Shown: positions 12,256 to 25,546 of the stretch, in pieces | Layout: every line of letters begins with the position of its first letter | How positions within the stretch are numbered: position 1 is the stretch's first letter | DNA from: Biomphalaria glabrata | Taxonomy: Eukaryota; Mollusca; Gastropoda; Planorbidae | Direction: 5' to 3' | Length of the DNA: 64,000 nucleotides | Assembly: GCF_947242115.1 (NCBI RefSeq) | Contig: NC_074712.1 | Coordinates: forward strand, 46,257,838-46,321,837 | Translations under genes and position numbers: made by a program | The notes under the pieces: generated by a model | What the model saw: only the letters and a program-made list of their open reading frames with translations | Database searches by the model: none | What the model was told of the DNA's origin: nothing

Positions 12256-15200
12256 ATGGCGGCTGAGGGCGAAAACGTGACGGGGGACTCCGCAAATTCA
12301 TCAACTCCGCCTAATAATGAAACATCTAAAGCTATTTCATATACATTAGAAGGTAATCAGGACTGTGAAGAATATTTGTCAAAGCGTTACTAGAGATATA
12401 TTTGTTAAAATGTAGAATAACAGTAATAATCAAAGTTAAAGTTAGATAACCTAACCAGCATTCATGATTCATCATAACCATGCATACCATGTCCATAAGG
12501 AACCAGATTTTTTGGGTAAATAATGATAATAATAATAATCTAAATCCTAAAGAAAGCCACTTGAGGACTTAGCCAGCACTCATTGATAATACAGTAGATT
12601 CAAGAATTCTAGATTTAGAATCTTAGTCTTAGATCTAGACAATTTATTAATTAAGGGAAACTCCCATGGTTTTTCAAATTTGAGTTATTGACATATTTAA
12701 ATTCTGCATAAAAAAAGTTGTAATACTAAAGTAATAGTGAACATTTTTTATTTAAACGCTTAGAAACATTTATATTTAATAAATTAGTCAGTAAATTCTT
12801 GACATAAAAAAAAAAAAACGGGGTTCTATGAGATTTTGATTTAAAAGCTAGTTCATACATCACTTCCCTCAACAATACTGAAAGAGAAACTAGATTTGAC
12901 CAATCGTATCTCTTCATTCTTACAGTAGCTGTTAGGCGTAGTGACGGCCTAGTCCAGAGCTATGATACAGTTATATATATACATCAAATACATGTATAAA
13001 TTGTATCTAGATAGATAGATCTAAAAGCATTAGGAGTTATAATCAACTTGAGAAAAAGAGTAACATTTTCATCTAAGCTTCTCTCTGTCCCAAGAAGTGT
13101 GTCTGACTGATTCGAACAAACTGGTCAGTGTAAGGCTAGTCGAGACTACGTGTAGTCGGTCATGACAAGACAACCAAGCGAAAGTGTTAGTTGTGTGTTG
13201 AGTGGTCTGGCAAGAAAATACACACTGCCGTGGTTAGTCAAGCATGTAAATCTACTTTTAATGTAGTACGCATTTTTTCTTTGCTTACAAGATCCTATAT
13301 CTAACTGCACAGACCAAGATATATTTCTTTTACGAGAATGTAAACTTTGCTGTATGGTCTCCTGTTATACAATAAGTCAATAGATTAAAACACATTTGTG
13401 ATTTCACATAGAAACCCAGTAAAAGTCTGACTATTTTGGATGCGCAGGAAAATTATGTTGGAAAAACATCAAATACTAAGTTATTATTGCAAAGAGAAAA
13501 AAAAGAATCATGTATAATATTCATTATTTGTAAATCAAAACACATATCAAAAAATAGCCAAAACCATCGGAGTTTCCCTTTAAGAAAAATTAAGTTTTAA
13601 TTATTGAGCGTGCTTTGAATTTAGAATAGAATACTAGAGATCTTTAAAATCGATTCCAGTTATAGATCTAGATCTATGTTATTATGATTATCTAATTATC
13701 ATAATAAATGTAATGTCATCCTGTTGTATTGTTAGAGAGAGATAGAGATCTAGATGTAATTTAAATTTGCGTCTTTGTTTGTCTTTGGAAGAAGCCTCCT
13801 TCAGGCTCCAATGTAATATGTGTGGACCGAAAATATAGAATTGTTTGTGGGGACTATTACAATTCTGGAAAGAAATGTGGGCCGCTCTGGTTTTGTGCAT
13901 AGTCACGTGAAAAAGGACCAAATATATACTACATATACACGACTTGTTTGAACCCTCTTTTTTGGACAGCAGGATGACAAAAGTTAGTTTGATGCTTGTT
14001 CGCAGGTCAGGGTCAATGGTTTGAATCTCTGTCTGGGCTTGCCTATGTTTTACTGTATTTTATTCACCTTCTTCTCTTAATAACTTTGGCTTTTGGTACC
14101 TTCTACTTTTGGTTATCGTGGGTGGTTCTTGAACACATCTCCAGTGATAACTGTGTGTAATTGAGTATTGATCTAACTTTACTTAATCCTGTGTACCCCC
14201 AGTGTCTCCCAGGATAGCATAGCCTTAGGGTTGAAATGACACCTGTCCTGGTTACACTCAATGGGTGTATCTTGTCAGTCCCAAGCCCAGATAAAGAAGC
14301 AGGAAGGAGTGATTGTAAGGCTAGCAACATCACTAAATTATTACTACAGAAATCATAATCACAACAAACCATATAATTGAGTATCAATATATGCTTTAAA
14401 ATATTAAAAAAATATATTATATAATTCTAGATCTCATAATACATAGACCTGTAGTCATGATACTAAAGACAGAGCTAGGTCACTAGGTTATCAAGGCTAG
14501 ATCTATAATCTTTTCTATGTATATCAATTTGCATTTTAATCTAGAATTCTAATTTTTTAACATGTTTAGTACAAGAATTTGAGTAGAATAGCTGAAAAGT
14601 CCTTAGTCTAGAATCTAACCTAAGACAAATAAAAATTTATTATTTCAAGTATCGGACAATTTTTTTACTTTTTTTTTATAAATTGGTACTGGTGAGATCA
14701 GTGGGCAGACTACAGACCATTGCAGTTGATTGAAAGTTTCAGTTTTTTTTTTATATATTTTTTTTTTGTGTGTTTTATTTTAATTGTTTTTGTTTTTATA
14801 CAACACAACTTTCATGCTTATAGCATGCTATGTTTCTATCTCTTGTGGCCAGTTGGGGTGGGGGGTATCTGGGAGGTTTCCTTGCTGCCTTTAGGCACTC
14901 AGTAAACACAATTCTGTCTGGTTTTTAACTCGAGGTCCTTGATGAAGTAGTCTAGCAGTTTTTTGTTACATCCCACCAACCATAGCTACTTTCCAAAAAA
15001 AAAAGACTTAAGCCATTCTAAAAAAAAAAAAAACTCCTTTGTTTTTTTTTCTATACAAGTCTTATTACATTGAATAAAATGATGTGTTAATATTTGTGAT
15101 TGACAGTTCTAATGTAGAGTTTTGAAGCTCAATTAAACATTATATATTGTTATAAAAAAAAGCTGCAGTAATGCTCATAACTTTTTTCATACTTTCAGCT

Positions 15201-18200
15201 CTACAACTTATCAAAGATGCCCAGCAGCAGCATGGTCTTAGACATGGAGACTATCAAAGATACAGGTAATAGAATTTTATCTACAAATGTAATTTATTAG
15301 CTTTAGAATCTATTTCATAGTATAGAAAGAGCTAAATATTATCCATTCTTTCTGAATTAAAAATTTGTCTACATTTTTAACATTTCAGAGGTTACTGTTC
15401 TAGAAGAATCAAAAGAATTAGAAAATCATTACATTTTCCTCAGGGAAACAGAAACAGGGTAACACCTAAAAAGATCAAAGAAGAAATACTTACAGACACT
15501 AGGTGAGATATAACCTGTATATATGAGTTTCTCACATTTCATGCCTAACCAATTAATTAACTATTTATAGTTATGTTCAGAATTTAAATTGAGCAATTTT
15601 AATCTATGATATTAGTGCACATTGATTGATGCCTTTAAAAATCTGTATTTTCATCCATTGTTGTTAGATACTTGCACTTGCCACTGTTTTGTGCAGAAAG
15701 GTGTTGGGCCTATGCTATGCAGCTGAAGTCTGAGGCTAACACAGAGCCACGTAAACGGTTTCATATGATTTCTAAATTGAAGAAGGCAGTAGTGTATGCA
15801 GAGGAGTTAGAGTCCATTGGAAACAGTGTTAAATGTGATGCTCGAACCAAACTGGAGTGCCAGGTATTCCCGATAATGCATTAAATTAGCTGCAATCTAG
15901 ACTAAAAAAAAAAGAGCAGCCATTTATTATTTTGATGATTTTGTGAAAAAGTTAAAATAGAAAACCTTCAATACATCTTTATGTGCTTATACCTAATAGG
16001 CTTACAGTGCTTGGATCAAGGGATGTTTGGAATTTGAAGAAGGAAAATGGGAGAGTGCCATGGAATATTACACTAAAGCAAAGTGAGCTAAGCCTGCTTA
16101 ATACTTATTATCTAAAATTTAAAAAATAGAATATTTACTAGTTTATTTTAGTCAAACAGAATGTTTGTACATGTGTTTCTCACAGAACTATTTATGAAAA
16201 GTTGGCTAATGCATTTTCTGAAGAAGTGCAAGCAGTCTACCAACAACGTGTGGATGAAATAGCTCCAAACTTAAGATATTGTGCTTATAACATTGGTGAT
16301 GAGTCAGCATTACAAGATCTTCAGAAGATGAGGATTGCAGCTGGGGGAGATCAACTCTCTTTCAAATTGGATGTTAGTCCAGAATTACTATTTTTTTGCT
16401 TAGTTAATAGTTAATAAGTGAAAGTTACTATGTCAAATTAGAAAGGATCAATTGTTACCTATTGTAGTTAATATGACAAACTAAAATGTTCAGATGAAGC
16501 TTTTTTTTCATTGTCTTATAATTGTTTTCCTTTGAAAGGATTTGTTATCACAAACTAGAGAAAAACAAGCTGCCACTTTGTCAGAGGTCACCTGGAGAGG
16601 GCGAACAGTCCCTGTGAAAGTTGAAGCTGTTAGGCTGTTTCTTTTAAACATGCAGGACTTGAACACAGAGCTTGCTGCTGCTGAGAGTCTGGACAGTCGT
16701 GTTTCTATTTATGAAAGTATTCTCAAGCAGTGTATTGATGCCCAACAGGCTCTTCGAGATACATTGCAGGAAGATCAGGTATTAAAATAATTTTCTTTTG
16801 GAAACCAATCTTCACAAGCCAGCTTTTATTTTTTTTATATTTCTCTTGTATATCATATTTTTTCATGCTTTAAGCATGCTCAATGTTTTGGTCCAATCTC
16901 TTCTGCGGACCTGTGGTGGGAGAAGGTATCTGTGCTGCCTTTAGGCACTCAGCTAACACAACTCAGCCATACATCCCACAAAGCTATGGGAAGCAATAAA
17001 ACGAATTAAATTTATAAAATGGTTACTTGTGAATTGTTAAAATTGTTATAAAAGTTTCTATTCCTCTTGTATTTTATATTAAAATACTTTTATTTCTTTT
17101 AGCTGTTGATAAGATCTATTTTTATTGAATGACCTTCATAGCGCCCTATGTTTCTTATCGTGGTTCAAGATTTGAGTTGCCATCATATCATTCAGTTATA
17201 TTTGAATGATTTTCAAATTCTACCAGAATTGTCAGGTGATTTGTCATGTTTGACCTACCTAGCGTTTCTGCCACTCTTTTGTTGAACTTTTGTTGTTCAG
17301 TAGCAATTTATTTATTCTGTTTGATTTGAATATGAATAATATTGTTTTACTCAACATTTATTTTTTTACATGAACCTTGTGAAATTTGTGCTTTTTCCCT
17401 TTACCTATCCCTTAGTCTGTTGGACCTTTGGGGCACCAAGCAAGACTCATCGACCATCTTTCTCTATTCCTCCCTGTCTTTAGCCTAGTTTAGGTCCTCT
17501 TTCAATGGCAGGCCCATCCATTCTTTTATGTTGTCCTCCCATCGCTTTCTGTCTGCCTCTTCTTCTTTTTCCTTCTACTGTTCCCTGAAGGAAGGTCTTT
17601 GTAAGCCCCGAAGATCTTGTTATATGGCCATAGATTTTAAGCTTGCGTTATTTTTACTATAGTTAGCAGGTCATCATAGGGTCCGATCGCTGCAGTAACC
17701 CTGTCTCTAATCTCTTGGTTTGTGATGCAGTCTTTGAAGGTGATACCTAGGATTCTTCTGTAGCATCTCAATTCCATTGCTAGGATCCTCCTCTCTAGCT
17801 CTGCAGTCAGCGTCCAAGACTCACAAGCATATAAAAATGTGGTCATGACCAGGGAGCGCATCAGTCTTATTTTGGTGCTGAGGGCTAAGCCTTTGTCTTT
17901 CCATATTATTTTAAGTTTTGAAAGGGCTGCTGTGGACTGTGCTATTCGGACCAATAGTTCGGGTTTTGTTCCCTCATCTGAGACAAATATTTATATAAAT
18001 AAATCTATTATATCTTTAATTTTAAAATAAAGATAACTTTTAGCATTCTCATAGGTGCAACAAAGTTTGCTTTATACTAATATAGTAGTAGTAGGCCTAT
18101 CAATGTGCATATTAAATATATATAAAAAAGAAATGTTTAAACATACATTTAAGTAGATTATAGTAATCTAAGTAAAAGCATAGAATTAATAGTTTGTATT

Positions 18201-21122
18201 GAAAGATATTTATATATATAAATATATATATATATATATCAGTAAATGTTTTCTTTATGTCGTGAAGATGTAAGAGGCATCTTGCTTGCAGGTTTTTCGG
18301 GGTTGCCGACCCCCCCCCCCCCCCCCCCCCCCCCCCAAGGCAAAATGGGGTTCAGTTGCTTGCATCCATGCTTGTCTTACTCCAACTGTGGTTTTGAACC
18401 AGTCCCCAACATTATTGTTGAAGTACACCGCAGTGGTGGCATCTTTGTAGAGGTTCTGGATAACTTAATTATGTTTTTATTAATGTACGTTTCCAGAGTG
18501 CCCTGTGACATACTTGATTGAAAGCTTTCTTGAAATCAATAAAGACATGGAAAACATTCTCTTGGTGTTGGAGATATTTTTCACAGACAATTCTGAGGTT
18601 TAGAATTTGTTCTGTTGTGCTGCGACCTTGTCTAAAACCCGCTTGTTCTTCTGATATGATTTTGTCTGCTATCAGTTTTAGTCTATTTAATATAATTTTG
18701 AACAGGATGGCTTATGAGGCTGATGGTGCGATAGTTTTGACAGAGTTGAAATTTGTGCTACATTGTACCTAAACATAAATATACAGCAAAACATTACAAT
18801 TTAAAGAATGGTATATATATATTGAGGAAAACATTTGTTTCAAATATGCTTACCTAGAAAGATATTCTCTCATTCCAAACCAATAATTAGTATTGAAATT
18901 TTTACAACTTTGTTTTTATATTTGAGGGTTCAAAAAACAAGTTTTATATCCGAGATAAACTGCATTGTGATTTACTGATCAGGCAGTTCTCCATATAGTT
19001 TAACATTAAAAAAAAAAAGGTTTGAAGGACTTATCAGCATTCCCAGTTGCCATGCAATAGGGGAATGTTTCTCTGGTTCCAGTTTTAATCTTTACAAAAT
19101 ATGAAATTAAAAAAAGGAAATTCAACTTTAAAATGTTGTGTTTTTTAGGTGTTTAAGGCAGCTGTGCGGGGTCAACCTATTGAAGGAAAGATATCCAACC
19201 AACACTATCTTCATTCATACCTAATGTATATTCGTTTGACTACAACTGTGGATAGAAATTTACTTATGATAGAAAATCTAAAACAAAATTTACCTGAAAA
19301 CAACAGAGAGGAAGGACGTAAAATTACAAAACCTCAAGATTTGGTCCGACTTTATGACATTATCATACAGGTAACTTCTATTGTAATTATTAATGTGAAC
19401 AATTGGATACATTTACTTAAACTAACTGTCAGATTCATTTGTGTATTTTCAGTTTAAATGTCTTTTTCTAACTTAAAGCATTGTATCATTCATGCTTTAA
19501 ATACATCAGTGGTTACTTTTTTATACAAATGTATTACAGCGACAAATAAATAGTTATATTATATTCTGACAGAATCTAAATGATATTCCAAATCTTCATG
19601 GTATACAAGAGGATGCTACAATAGTTTCTGAAATTGAAACTTCAGTTTTAGGTTATAAAGCATTTAGGTAAATATGTTACTCCATCTAAACATTTTGTTT
19701 ACCTTTACTTATATTTATTTAAATATCTAACAACTAAATAGTGATGCATTGTAAGCTGTGATAGACATTGATGATTGCTACAAATTGTGGCTGTTGTTCT
19801 CTCTTAGGTCATATTACATTGCAAGATCCTATGCCAGTGCAAAGAAATGGAAAGAAACTGTGTCGCTGTACCAAAGAGCATTGGATAACTGTAAAAAAGC
19901 TATTGGTGGTCTCAAGAAGCAAACACAAAATGGCAAAATTAAGGTGAATATCTTCATGCAATGTTTAATCAAACTTCTTGGCTCAAAACTTGATACAAGT
20001 TTATCCTGGCTTGTAGGAATTGACTTAAGAAAACTTGATACATGTTTATCCTGGGCTCTAATCATTGGTTTCATTTGTTTTGTTATCCTTAAAATATTTT
20101 TTATTTTTGAATATGTTTTTACACCTTTTTTTGTTGTTGTTTGATCAGCAAGAAATCTCTGCATTAGAAGAACTTGAACAACATATTAGTGGACAGATGT
20201 TCTCATGTCAAGCTTACAGCATATTGGACTCCAGCTCCACTGGAGAACAGACATTTTCTACACAAGTCACTGATAAGAGGGTAAGGAATAAGCTCAAGCC
20301 TTGTGCTGCACTATTTAGACCAAGGGTGTCACTTTTCTGGGATACCTCAGAAATATGCGGTTTGAGTGCTTAGATTTTTTTTATTCCTGTGGGTTTATTT
20401 ATTCAGTACAAAAAAATCACGGTTTTGGTAGAATATCAAATTTTCTCCACCTCATCCCTATTTTCTAGGTCTAGCCTAATTTTTAGGTCTTGACTCAATC
20501 AAACTTCCTTTTTAAAACAAAATTGTATATTCCTGTGTGCAATCCACAAGACTTTCACTTTGCTTGTGAGCTAATTGTGATCAGAGCTAGATTTAGATGT
20601 AAACATTCAATGTCAAACATTCTTAGATCCAGACTCGAGATCAACAAAAAAAAATTAGACTGGACATAGTTGAAAACAATGAGAAGATACTGTGTGCAGT
20701 GTGATGAAATGTTGCTCAAGTCTATTTCATGCAGTTGATATAGTTTTAAAAACATACAGCAAGCCTTTCTCAACCAGTGGGACATGCTGAAAGGTTGAAT
20801 TTCAGGGAAAATAAATGGTTCTTCTGATTAAGACATAATTACTTGAAACATTTTTTTTAACATATTTTTTTTTTTCATTCAGCCACTTGAGGACAGACTG
20901 GATGAATACTTGCTTGAGAAATCATTGACATCTAAAAAGGCAACATTGACAAGATTCCCTCCTGAGTTTGAACCTATTCCATGTCGCCCTCTGTTCTTTG
21001 ACTTAGCATTAAATCATATAGAGTTCCCATCATTAGAAGATAAGTTAGAACAGAAGAAGGCAGCTGGTGGAGGTCTGACAGGAATGGTCAAAGGATGGTT
21101 GTTTGGAGGTGGCAAAAAGTAA
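12256..21122 (+). CDS. SRP68: Signal recognition particle subunit SRP68
   Basis: SRP68 binds the S domain of SRP RNA and, paired with SRP72, helps the particle deliver ribosome-nascent chain complexes to the ER receptor. I join 12 exons: 12256-12352, 15199-15265, 15389-15502, 15668-15863, 16000-16082, 16186-16372, 16539-16778, 19149-19370, 19573-19667, 19808-19943, 20149-20280, 20883-21122. They sum to 1809 nt, a continuous frame of 602 aa (human about 627). Conserved blocks follow family order: QQQHGLRHGDYQRYRGYCSRR (RNA-binding helical domain, about residues 40-60), EANTEPRKRFH, IAPNLRYCAYNIGD, KQAATLSEVTWRGRTVPVK, LHSYLMYIRL, then PIPCRPLFFDLALNHIEFP and LEDKLEQKK near the C-terminus, the SRP72-contacting region. 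The start is the first ATG, in AAAATGGCG context. Splice borders are standard GT/AG. Introns 1 and 7 are long and carry repeats; the gene itself looks intact. Confidence 0.97.
12353..15198 (+). other. SRP68: SRP68 intron 1
   Basis: A 2.8-kb AT-rich intron. Apart from the repeat copy at 14809-14990 and a GC-richer patch at about 13960-14330, I see only simple A/T runs and GATCTAG words. An antisense frame of 94 codons at 14103-14387 lies in the GC-richer patch and resembles no known protein. Confidence 0.6.
14809..14990. repeat. Short interspersed repeat, copy 1 (SRP68 intron 1)
   Basis: It shares CATGCT, AGCATGCT, TCTTGTGG or its variants, GGTATCTG, and CTGCCTTTAGGCACTCAG in the same order and spacing with 16862-16990. 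The perfect 18-base core and diverged flanks show two members of one repeat family in the same gene. It has no coding content, and its family is unknown. Confidence 0.7.
16862..16990. repeat. Short interspersed repeat, copy 2 (SRP68 intron 7)
   Basis: This is the diverged partner of 14809-14990, sharing the core CTGCCTTTAGGCACTCAG and the ordered words around it. It ends near CATCCCACAAAGCTATGG, where copy 1 has CATCCCACCAACCATAGC. It is shorter than copy 1 by an internal deletion. Confidence 0.7.
17395..18776 (-). mobile_element. Truncated LINE in SRP68 intron 7 (antisense)
   Basis: Read on the - strand, the right part (about 18776-18500) encodes SEEQAGFRQGRSTTEQILNL and VFHVFIDFKKAFNQV, reverse-transcriptase motifs. 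Around 18440-18370 comes GDWFKTTVGVRQ, the next motif. The left part (17986-17395) encodes LMRSLVMTTFLYACESWTL, AMELRCYRRILGITFKDC and TNQEIRDRVTAAIGP, the C-terminal region, then a KRRRGRQ block. Order is colinear for one element pointing against SRP68. It is 5'-truncated, lacks the central YADD-bearing part, and is split by AT-rich sequence (17990-18250) and a poly-C run (18310-18336). It belongs to the same family as 8988-9385. Confidence 0.88.
18310..18336. repeat. Poly-C tract
   Basis: An uninterrupted run of 27 C bases lies inside the LINE remnant. Such runs are prone to length error in sequencing, so the length is uncertain. Confidence 0.9.
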
Positions 21123-21722
21123 ACAAAAATGGTGGTTGTTTTTTTTTTTTTTTAATTTTCTTTTGGAGTCATAATTTATGAAAGCAGAACATTTAATTTC
21201 AGTTTTTTCAAGTTGATGGGCCATTTGTAAATTATATTTTCTTATATACTACCACTACATTTGTTTAATTTACTTTTGACTAGTTCTCATCAAAACTTAG
21301 TGATTTTGTGCTAGTCATCTCTTCAAGACAGCTTTAGATGTAGGAGGAAAATATTTCTAAAATGTGAGCCAAGTTTATTGTTACAAATATGTTACAATTA
21401 AACCACCATTTCTTGAGCATTTAGTAGGACAGTGAGTTATCAACTCTTGCTTTGTTTTGTTTTTTTAAACATGAAAATCTCAATTAGATATGCTCGAACT
21501 AATTTGAATGATTCTTCACTTGAAGATGACTATGTCAATAAATATGCTTTTTTTTAAAGCAGCTCATCTTTGTTTTGGTAAATCAAATCCAGTCAAAAAA
21601 ACTTTCAATATTTGTTGAATTGAATAACTAATTGACTTAGTGTGACTATGAAAAACTAACATGACCCTATGACTTTATCTTAGTCATGTTCCAACATGCT
21701 AACACCTGCTGACAAATCTGAA
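21123..21722 (+). other. SRP68: SRP68 3' UTR
   Basis: AT-rich sequence follows the TAA stop at 21120-21122. The first AATAAA is at 21537-21542 (TCAATAAATATG) and is followed by a T run, giving a 3' UTR of about 0.4-0.45 kb if used. Later signals exist around 22870 and 23125. Confidence 0.55.
21537..21542 (+). promoter_or_regulatory. SRP68: Candidate polyadenylation signal of SRP68
   Basis: A canonical AATAAA hexamer, about 415 bases after the stop codon, with T-rich downstream sequence. Confidence 0.5.
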
Positions 21723-21816
21723 GTGGAGAGTTTCGCTAGAAACTAAACAATGTCAAGGATGCTCAATTGAACTTCACAACTGCCAACTAAATAAAAATTC
21801 TGCTGTGTGAAAAAGG
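21723..21816. repeat. Interspersed repeat, copy A
   Basis: Shares AATGTCAAGGA, GCT, AATTGAAC, TGCCAACTAAATAAAA and GAAAAAG in the same order with 26213-26307. The shared AATAAAA could act as a polyadenylation signal in either place. The copy is diverged and no ends are recognised. Confidence 0.6.
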
Positions 21817-24768
21817 GAAACAAAAAACTAATCAGTTAACTTTGAAGACACAGCTTCCTTTATTTTGTTAACTGGATACACCAATTAGCAAGTTGTTTAA
21901 AGTTTTTCCACCGTGCATGAGGATCTCCAATAGCAGAATCATGTTTTCTCTCCTGTTCATTGAGTTTGAGTTGAAGGCTCCATAGTTCTTTGTGTGCAAT
22001 GTTTGGCTGCAGGTTTTTGTTGTCTCTGTTTCTGTACTTCACTTTGAGTTGAATCCCAACAAAAGCTCAAGAAAAATACATTTTATTTGTAGGCGATGCT
22101 TTGATTTTGTTTGATGTATCAATGAGTTCATAAAGACAGCTAGTTTAAATGCTGTATCAAAGTATTTGCTCTTAAAACATGTTTTCAAACTGTATTCCTT
22201 AGGAGTCTAAGAGTTGGTTGTTATTTTTTTATTTTAGTTCCATCAGTGTGAACTAGTTTTAAATTATATTTTATGTTGTTTCAATCAAGTTGACTATGTG
22301 ATATATTACAAAAGTTGTACAGCTACCAGAATGTATGAATGCATAAGATGGTGAAGGATATTTATTATTTTTATCATCAACTTGAATTGTTTCATTATAT
22401 CTTTGTGAAGTGTAATGTTACTGTTTACCAAAGTAGAATAACACTTCATTTCTTCTTGAAGACTAAAGTTATTGTATGCTGCAAGTCTTATGCAATTTGT
22501 GTTAATAGCATTTTCTTTTTTTCTACTAACTAAATTATCATTTATTGAATGTTTGCGATCGCTAGCTTTATCTTCTGCTGACTTATTTGCTATTAACCAA
22601 ATATCCTTGAATTGTTGAACCAAGCACAGGAGTAGTGAGTAAGTAGACTTACACAAAGTAGTGAGACACAGGCTTAGAACAGCAGAGTTTACTTTGAATA
22701 GTTCCTGTCCATAAACCATTTTCTGCTCTGTTCCACTACACATAACTGGTTGTGTTTACGGCACTTCACTGGAACAGCTGATGGTATCTTAAATGTGTTT
22801 ATGGGCTCCTCTTTCAGGTGGACAGTATTTGTTTGTTCTTTCTAGGTATCAATTGGGGATTTCACCAATCGCTCAATAAACAACAGTATGAATTCACCAT
22901 CATGCCATTGTGGTAGGCTTGGTTAGGAGTATTTAGTATATTTAATCATTGCCAAGTAATCCACTTAACTTCTACTTTGTGTATGTTAACTTGGTATGTA
23001 TAAAAGAAAGTCACCAATTATGTCCTTAACAAATACCTGAACCCAAGAGTTCATGGGTGAATTTGTACTTGTTGTACAGTATTGAGTTTTGTGCATTATT
23101 TTAGTCCAAGTTTGTAAATGCTGCAAATAAAAGGTGGCTGGATAAATTGTAGAATGTGTCTCCATAAGTAATGAACCTTATGAAAAGAAATCAACCCTAT
23201 GTGATGGGACTCGTGAGTATAATCTTTATAACCACTTACCTATATAAACAAAAAGTGTGCATGAAGCCAAGTGTCTCTTTGTAACTTTGTTATAAAAAAT
23301 ATGAGGAAAAAAAAAGTTAGACCTACAAGTATAAAATTTAGAAATTAAAAAAAATACAAGACTGTCAGATTTCCCTCCCCCCCCAAAATCTCATTACATG
23401 CTGCCAACTAATATTGAGTTAAATTAACTCAGTTGTTGTTTTAAATAGAAATAGATATTTATTGAAATTTATATTTTGTTTTTCTTTAAAAATAATTTTG
23501 TTTTTGCTTTCCACTTTGCATTTACAATGTAATTAAAGTACTGGTATGCTCACAATCTAGTAGATTATGTCTTGTCTGAATGTAATCAAATAATGTATTG
23601 ATTTCTATTCTTGTTTCTTTGACATTGGGTTATGGCATCCAGTTGTACATGCTATCTCTGTCTAGTAAATTTGTTGATTGGCCCATTATGACATTTGATG
23701 TAAGTTTGTCCTTTATTTTATTTCCTGCAGTACTTTACAGTTTAAACATTAAAAGATCAATTTCTTGCATTATGAGCTCCTGTTTAGTATATCAGTGTGT
23801 CTGCCTTGATAAATGTGGGCCTAAGTATACATTATAAGTTTTTATAAGTCTATATGCAGAGTACTAAAAAAAAAATGCCAAAAAGAAAGGGGGGTGTGGG
23901 TTTAGATATTTTTATATTTAATTGAGAAGCTCAAGAAAGAATTTATGTAGGACCTTTTCTCTGTGTGTGGAAAGGGGGGGAGGGAGAAAAAAATAAGGAT
24001 GAATTTACACATGACTTTTTTTTTTCGTCAGCTATAGATCTATATGGCTATTAATATATTTAATCAAGTGTTGCTTCCCTTTGACCTCACCGGTATCAAA
24101 CAAATGTGCACCATTTAAACGAAAAATACTTCTTTTTTTTGTTTTAAAGACAAAGCTTATATTAATTGTGTTTCTTAATAAGTTTGGATCAGTCATGGGA
24201 TTAAATTTGTAATAGATCTAGACTAACAATAATAAAGTTGTGCAATTAGAAATTCTTAATTGTTTTATGTTAAGCGCAATTTCATGATTTTAGCTTGCTC
24301 AATGCGCTACGATCCATTAAAGTGGCCACCTTTTTCTTTTTACTCAAACTGAGCTGCACAAACGTTTCTAGCAGAAAAGGTTAAAAAAAAAAAAGATCAA
24401 GTTAATTTATAATTAAACTACATTTTAAAAAAAAAAGTATTTTTATCGTTTAATGAAGAGCAGTGATGTTTGATACCAAACAAAAAATATATTAATTACC
24501 GAAAGTTAACTTTAAAAAAAAATTGATTCTTGTGTTGTCTAGTAAAATAAATTATTGTCCAAAATTTCAACTTGATCTGAGATTGGGTGTGGGAGAAATA
24601 ACGTGTACGAATTTTTACCAGACAGACAAAGTGAGTTGATATAAGTTTTGTAAATGACCACTATACTAAACAAACTGTTGAAAAAGCAATGGCGTGTATG
24701 CGTTAACAATGTTTGAAATCCTTAATGATAAAAATAGTTGTGTATAATTTTTAAAAAGTCGGTTAACT
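21817..24768. other. Intergenic spacer downstream of SRP68
   Basis: About 3 kb of AT-rich sequence. The longest frame is 145 codons antisense at 22306-22743, low-complexity in composition and without a recognised domain. Poly-A, poly-T and short poly-C/poly-G runs are frequent. No gene or RNA is supported. Confidence 0.5.
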
Positions 24769-24955
24769 CTTGACTTAAATTCTGTCAAATCATTGGTTTT
24801 CCTGGCTGACTCAGGCAACCTATTCCATGTTCTAGTAGCAATAGGGAAGAAGGAGTATTTGTAATGTTTTTATCTCATAAAATACAGACGTTACTTCAAA
24901 AAAAACGAAGATAATTAGGCTACGTCTTACGCGTGTCCCTAGGTCAATCTAGTCA
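24769..24955. repeat. Interspersed repeat with segments in order B-A
   Basis: Segment B (24769-24862) contains GGTTTTCCTGGCTG and GGGAAGAAGGAGTATTTGTA. Segment A (24880-24955) contains ATACAGACGTTACTTCAAAA and a TACGTCTTACGCG word. The same two segments occur at 45885-46035 in the opposite order, A then B. The family is unknown. Confidence 0.75.
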
Positions 24956-25546
24956 GACATTGGTAAGGATCAAAATCCAACCACCAAGCGACTTCTGAAG
25001 CTTCAATTTCATAATTTTAAAATCATTGGTTCTAAAAATTAAATTATAGATACTCTCCAGTAGACTCACAATTTTGGATTAGACAGAATAACGTAGTTGA
25101 ATTTTTCTCATTTTTAGCGCTCCCCGAAAGGGGAAATGACGCTATTGGTTTTGTGTGGAATGTCTGTCCGTCCGTTCCGTTTAGATCTCGAAAACTAGGG
25201 AAAATTGGACATCATAATATTTTAGACCATTCAAAGTTCTGATGCAACGGCTACTTTTTTATTTTCTGAAAGCGAAAAATCTAATTTTTAAAATCACTTA
25301 TGCAAGCAGTTTTTTTTATAAAAACACACCCCTTTTACAACTAATCACTATTAATAGTAACAAACACATGAAGCTCTTTAGTAGGGGGAATATCCATACA
25401 CCCATATTTCAAACTCATTTATGCAAATGGTTTTAAATTGTCAAAAATTACTTTTTTTTACATTAGTATTGCTAAGCTATGTAAGTTCTGTCATACAAAC
25501 TACTACATTTACACACAAACACACAAATTTACTTTTTTAAAGAGAA

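Noticed and set aside
14103-14387. 94-codon antisense frame in SRP68 intron 1, possibly a LINE 5' leader
   Set aside because: The GC-richer patch looks repeat-like, but I found no protein motif or boundary that would let me assign it to a LINE or any other family.
19758-20144. 128-codon frame as a separate gene
   Set aside because: It contains SRP68 exon 19808-19943 plus flanking intron sequence.
22306-22743. 145-codon antisense frame downstream of SRP68
   Set aside because: AT-rich composition, no recognised domain, no promoter or splice context, and a + strand 3' flank position. A chance frame is more likely.
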